Positions 5,510-7,866 of a stretch of 7,866 nt of DNA are shown one piece after another. The DNA comes from RGUW01 sp040399325. Lineage in GTDB: Bacteria > Cyanobacteriota > Cyanobacteriia > PCC-6307 > Cyanobiaceae. How positions within the stretch are numbered: position 1 is the stretch's first letter; each line of letters starts with the position of its first letter. Location: positions 1 to 7,866 of the forward strand of contig JBBASJ010000071.1 in assembly GCA_040399325.1 (NCBI GenBank). Reading direction: 5' to 3'. A program made the translations under genes and the position numbers. The notes under the pieces were generated by a model, which had not been told where the DNA came from, made no database searches, and was given only the letters and a program-made list of their open reading frames with translations.

Positions 5510-6028
5510 ATGACCGCCTTGCCCTGGCCCCAGCCCCAGATTCACGCCGACGCCTGGGTGGCCGAGACCGCTGTGGTCATCGGCAATGTGCAGCTGGCGG
5601 CCGGCGCCAGCCTTTGGCCTACGGCGGTGGCCCGCGGCGACGTGTGCGCCATTGTTGTGGGCCCTGGCAGCAACGTGCAGGACGGGGCAGTGCTGCACGG
5701 TGATCCGGGCTTTCCGGTGACCATCGGAGCCGATGTCACCATCGGCCATCGGGCGGTGGTACACGGAGCCAGCCTGCAAGACGGCTGCCTGATCGGCATC
5801 GGCGCGATCGTGCTCAACGGCGTCACGGTGGGCGCCGGGGCCCTGGTGGCGGCCGGGGCGGTGGTCACCAGAGACGTGCCCCCAGGGGCTGTGGTCATGG
5901 GGGCTCCGGCAACGGTGAAGCGCGAGCTCAGCCCCGAGGCCATCGCCGAGCAGCGCCAGCACGCCCGCCGCTATAGCCAGCTGGCCATGGCCCATGCCGG
6001 CCGCAGCATGGACCCTGGCTTCACGTGA
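5510..6028 (+). CDS. Gamma-carbonic-anhydrase-like left-handed beta-helix protein
   Basis: The product has 172 residues, the usual family length. Repeated hexapeptides of the VxIGxxxxI type fill residues 21-135 (for example TIGADVTIGH, LIGIGAIVLNGVTVGAG), building a left-handed beta-helix trimer. The three zinc-ligand histidines of gamma carbonic anhydrases are present: His63 in LHGDPG, then His80 and His85 in GHRAVVHGA. RGD (42-44) and NVQDG (55-59) match the conserved loop that carries Arg and Gln/Asp. A helical tail from about 141 packs the trimer. Known relatives are cytosolic and either hydrate CO2 or have no detectable activity, so the zinc site is well supported and the reaction less so. 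ATG 5510 is chosen because the helix starts shortly after; an in-frame GTG at 5453 would add 19 residues without family resemblance. It is divergent from tRNA-Lys. Confidence 0.9.
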   Translation: MTALPWPQPQIHADAWVAETAVVIGNVQLAAGASLWPTAVARGDVCAIVVGPGSNVQDGAVLHGDPGFPVTIGADVTIGHRAVVHGASLQDGCLIGIGAIVLNGVTVGAGALVAAGAVVTRDVPPGAVVMGAPATVKRELSPEAIAEQRQHARRYSQLAMAHAGRSMDPGFT

Positions 6029-6117
6029 TGTTGGCTTCAGTTGATTGCCATCTGCCGTGGGGATCGGCGCCGGGCGGCTGCAGTCCTTAAGATCGCCGCA
6101 CTGAATTGCGCATTTCC

Positions 6118-6243
6118 ATGGACGCTCGGCTGATCTTGGTGGCTGCTCCGGTCGTTCTGGCTGCCAGCTGGGCCGTGTTCCACATCGGCCGCGCCGCCGT
6201 GGGTCAGTTGCAGCTGTTCATCAAGCGCGGCCGGGCCGCCTGA
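6118..6243 (+). CDS. psbY: Photosystem II protein Y
   Basis: The gene codes for 41 residues starting MDARLILVAAPVVLAASWAV, followed by FHIGRAAVGQLQLFIKRG. One hydrophobic transmembrane helix (about residues 5-22) is followed by the Asn/His-Ile-Gly-Arg/Lys and Gln-Leu-Gln pattern and a basic C-terminus, as in cyanobacterial PsbY of about 39-41 residues. PsbY is a peripheral single-helix subunit of photosystem II in the thylakoid membrane, next to cytochrome b559, and is not essential for water oxidation in the strains studied. Its TGA shares one base with the ATG of trmFO (TGATG), so the two are translated from one message. No clear Shine-Dalgarno precedes the ATG. TAAGAT at 6088-6093 could be a -10 element, but I see no matching -35. 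This gene is the strongest evidence that the host is a cyanobacterium. Confidence 0.88.
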   Translation: MDARLILVAAPVVLAASWAVFHIGRAAVGQLQLFIKRGRAA

Positions 6244-7625
6244 TGGTGCTGGTCGTCGGTGCCGGCCTGGCCGGTACCGAAGCTGCCTGGCAGATCGCCC
6301 GCGCCGGGGTGCCCGTAACCCTGGTGGAAATGCGCCCCGTGCGGCGATCCCCTGCGCACCACAGCGGTGAGTTTGCCGAGCTGGTCTGTAGTAACAGTTT
6401 TGGCGCCCTGAGCAGTGACCGGGCTGCCGGTCTGTTGCAGGAAGAACTGCGGCGTTTGGGCTCATTGGTGATTGGCACCGCCGATGCCCATGCGGTGCCC
6501 GCCGGTGGCGCCCTGGCCGTGGACCGGGGTCGTTACAGCGCTGCCCTCACGGCTGCCCTCGAGCGGCACCCGCTGGTCACGGTGGAGCGGCGTGAGCACA
6601 CCCAGCTGCCGGACCCGGGTGAGATCGCCGTGCTGGCCACAGGGCCCCTCACCAGCGAGCCCCTGGCCGAGCAGCTGCGGGCCTTCACCGGCCGCGACGA
6701 TTGCCATTTCTTTGACGCCGCCAGCCCCATCGTCGAGGGCGAGAGCATCGACCTGACGGTGGCGTTTCGCGCCTCCCGTTACGACAAGGGCGACGCCGAC
6801 TACATCAACTGCCCGATGGACAAGGGTCAGTACCTGGCCTTTCGCGAGGCGCTGCTGGCGGCTGAGCAGGCCGAGCTCAAGGATTTCGACAAAGAGAGCG
6901 CCAGCTTCTTTGAGGGTTGCCTGCCGATCGAGGAGCTGGCCCGCCGCGGCGACGACACCATGCGCTACGGGCCGCTCAAGCCCATTGGCCTGTGGGACCC
7001 GCGCTGGGGCGATGTCAACGACCGCGATGTGCGCCGCGCCAACCGCGCCTATGCGGTGGTGCAGCTGCGTCAGGAAGACAAAGATGGCCGTCTCTGGAAC
7101 CTGGTGGGCTTCCAGACCAACCTCAAATGGGGCGAACAGCAGCGGGTGCTGCGGCTGATTCCTGGCCTCGAGAACGCCAGCTTCGTGCGCTTCGGCGTGA
7201 TGCACCGCAACACCTTTCTCGAGTCGCCCCAGCTGCTCGATGCCACCCTGCAGTTCAGGGCACGGCCCACGCTGCTGGCCGCCGGCCAGCTCACCGGCAC
7301 CGAAGGCTATGCGGCGGCTGTGGCGGGCGGCTGGCTGGCGGGCACAAACGCGGCGCGGCTGGCACGGGGGCTCGATCCCCTGCAGCTGCCGCCCACCACG
7401 ATGATCGGCGCGTTGACACATTTCGTGGCCGAGGCGCCCTGTGGCGCAGGCGGCAAACGGGGCCAGTTCCAGCCCATGCCGCCCAACTTCGGGCTGCTGC
7501 CTGAGCTGGCCGAGCGCATTCGTGACAAGCGCCGCCGCTATGGCGCCTACCGCGACCGCGCTCTGGCCGAGTTGGCACCGTTTGCCATGGGTGCATCGGA
7601 GCGAGCCGTGCTGGTGGCAGGTTGA
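6243..7625 (+). CDS. trmFO: Folate/FAD-dependent tRNA (uracil-5-)-methyltransferase TrmFO
   Basis: The product has 460 residues, typical for TrmFO. The enzyme makes 5-methyluridine at position 54 of the tRNA T-loop, taking the carbon from methylenetetrahydrofolate and reducing it with FAD and NAD(P)H in the cytoplasm. VVGAGLAGTEAAW starts with the FAD motif Gly6-x-Gly8-x2-Gly11. VEMRP (28-32) and the ELVCSNSFGA block (46-55) follow; Cys49 corresponds to Cys53 of the Bacillus enzyme and Cys226 in FFEGCLP to its Cys226. DYINCPMDKGQY, YGPLKPIGL, GFQTNLKWGEQ and HRNTF are further family blocks, and GQLTGTEGYAAA (348-359) closes the FAD site. The ATG overlaps the psbY stop by one base, coupling the two. 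No competing start is needed, because the FAD motif begins at once. All key residues are present, so the gene should be functional. Confidence 0.97.
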   Translation: MVLVVGAGLAGTEAAWQIARAGVPVTLVEMRPVRRSPAHHSGEFAELVCSNSFGALSSDRAAGLLQEELRRLGSLVIGTADAHAVPAGGALAVDRGRYSAALTAALERHPLVTVERREHTQLPDPGEIAVLATGPLTSEPLAEQLRAFTGRDDCHFFDAASPIVEGESIDLTVAFRASRYDKGDADYINCPMDKGQYLAFREALLAAEQAELKDFDKESASFFEGCLPIEELARRGDDTMRYGPLKPIGLWDPRWGDVNDRDVRRANRAYAVVQLRQEDKDGRLWNLVGFQTNLKWGEQQRVLRLIPGLENASFVRFGVMHRNTFLESPQLLDATLQFRARPTLLAAGQLTGTEGYAAAVAGGWLAGTNAARLARGLDPLQLPPTTMIGALTHFVAEAPCGAGGKRGQFQPMPPNFGLLPELAERIRDKRRRYGAYRDRALAELAPFAMGASERAVLVAG

Positions 7626-7685
7626 TCGGCGCACGTTGGAGTGGCACACGCGGAAGGCTCGCGACTGAGCGACGCAGCGGCCGGT

Positions 7686-7718
7686 GTGACCTGCGTGCGC
7701 CTGGCGTAGGCAGGTCAC
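7686..7718 (+). other. Strong hairpin downstream of trmFO
   Basis: GTGACCTGC (7686-7694) pairs perfectly with GCAGGTCAC (7710-7718). After one G-G mismatch, five more pairs (7696-7700 with 7704-7708, including one G-U) extend the stem to a 3-base loop. No T-run follows, so it is not an ordinary intrinsic terminator. It may protect the 3' end of the psbY-trmFO message or be part of a small RNA ending at the terminator below. Confidence 0.45.
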
Positions 7719-7770
7719 CAAGGTTTGTGCTCAGTGGTGTTCGCCGGCGTTCCCCCCTGCCGGGCTCTCC

Positions 7771-7801
7771 AAAAAACCGCCAGTTTTCTGGCGTGTTTTT
7801 C
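7771..7801. terminator. Bidirectional intrinsic terminator
   Basis: CGCCAG (7778-7783), a TTTT loop and CTGGCG (7788-7793) form a 6-bp GC-rich stem. It is flanked by six A on the left (7771-7776) and five T on the right (7796-7800). It therefore works on the plus strand for psbY-trmFO and on the minus strand, where the T-run directly follows the stem, for a gene arriving from the right. Confidence 0.82.
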
Positions 7802-7866
7802 AACCCTCTTTTGAAGCAGTCGCCGATCCACGGCGCCGCAGAAGGCAGCTCTGCCCCATCTGCATC
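7800..7866 (-). CDS. Possible C-terminal end of a gene entering from the right edge
   Basis: A minus-strand frame reads from the window edge to a TGA at 7800-7802, ending LLRRRGSATASKEG. The stop directly precedes the minus-strand arm of the terminator, as expected for a convergent gene. About 21 residues are visible, too few to identify a family, and another frame is also open here. The position relative to the terminator is the main support. Confidence 0.28.
   Translation of the reverse strand, partial: MQMGQSCLLRRRGSATASKEG

Noticed and set aside
5474..5995. Minus-strand frames antisense to the gamma-carbonic-anhydrase-like gene
   Set aside because: Low-complexity His/Ala/Gly-rich translations produced by the GC-rich hexapeptide repeat on the other strand.
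6462..7721. Long minus-strand open frame antisense to trmFO
   Set aside because: It mirrors a gene with very high third-position G+C, which keeps antisense frames open; the translation has no recognisable domain.
1..7866. CRISPR array, insertion sequence or integrase
   Set aside because: No regularly spaced repeats, no transposase or recombinase motifs and no terminal inverted repeats were seen on either strand.

Overview
The window reads as a small-genome picocyanobacterium of the Synechococcus/Cyanobium kind. The best evidence is a complete psbY (photosystem II subunit, found only in oxygenic phototrophs) at 6118-6243, followed at once by trmFO in folate-dependent form. A cyanobacterial-type gamma-carbonic-anhydrase-like gene and a tRNA-Lys(UUU) without encoded CCA agree with this. 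The flanks are very GC-rich (7261-7320 has 46 G+C in 60) and the middle is much poorer (3901-3960 has 21 in 60). A run of exactly 100 N (1135-1234) marks a scaffold gap.

Left part (1-1751): the 3' end of a VapB-type antitoxin overlaps a VapC PIN-domain gene that has lost its first catalytic Asp. A universal stress protein gene follows. Next comes the C-terminal end of an unidentified minus-strand gene, which runs into the gap. On the far side of the gap is the body of a second VapC, with its remaining active-site residues intact and its start hidden. A possible truncated ORF starts at 1751 on the minus strand, below an operator-like 16-bp dyad (1786-1801).

Middle (1974-5421, minus strand): this is the most notable region. 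A LodA/GoxA-family oxidase (3126-5150), predicted to carry a cysteine tryptophylquinone cofactor and a twin-arginine signal peptide, is followed after 5 bases by a LodB-type flavoprotein (1981-3120), the expected cofactor-maturation partner. The pair is AT-rich and ends close to the 3' end of tRNA-Lys. The 9-mer CTATGGGTC occurs at both edges of the pair (1974-1982 and 5347-5355). A possible 53-residue small ORF lies between the tRNA and lodA. I infer a horizontally acquired module that makes an exported amino-acid or amine oxidase producing H2O2; the substrate cannot be read from the sequence.

Right part (5510-7866): core genes on the plus strand. These are the gamma-carbonic-anhydrase-like protein, then psbY and trmFO overlapping by one base (TGATG). 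After trmFO come a strong hairpin without a U-tract (7686-7718) and a bidirectional intrinsic terminator (7771-7801). A minus-strand reading frame may end at the terminator and enter from beyond the right edge.
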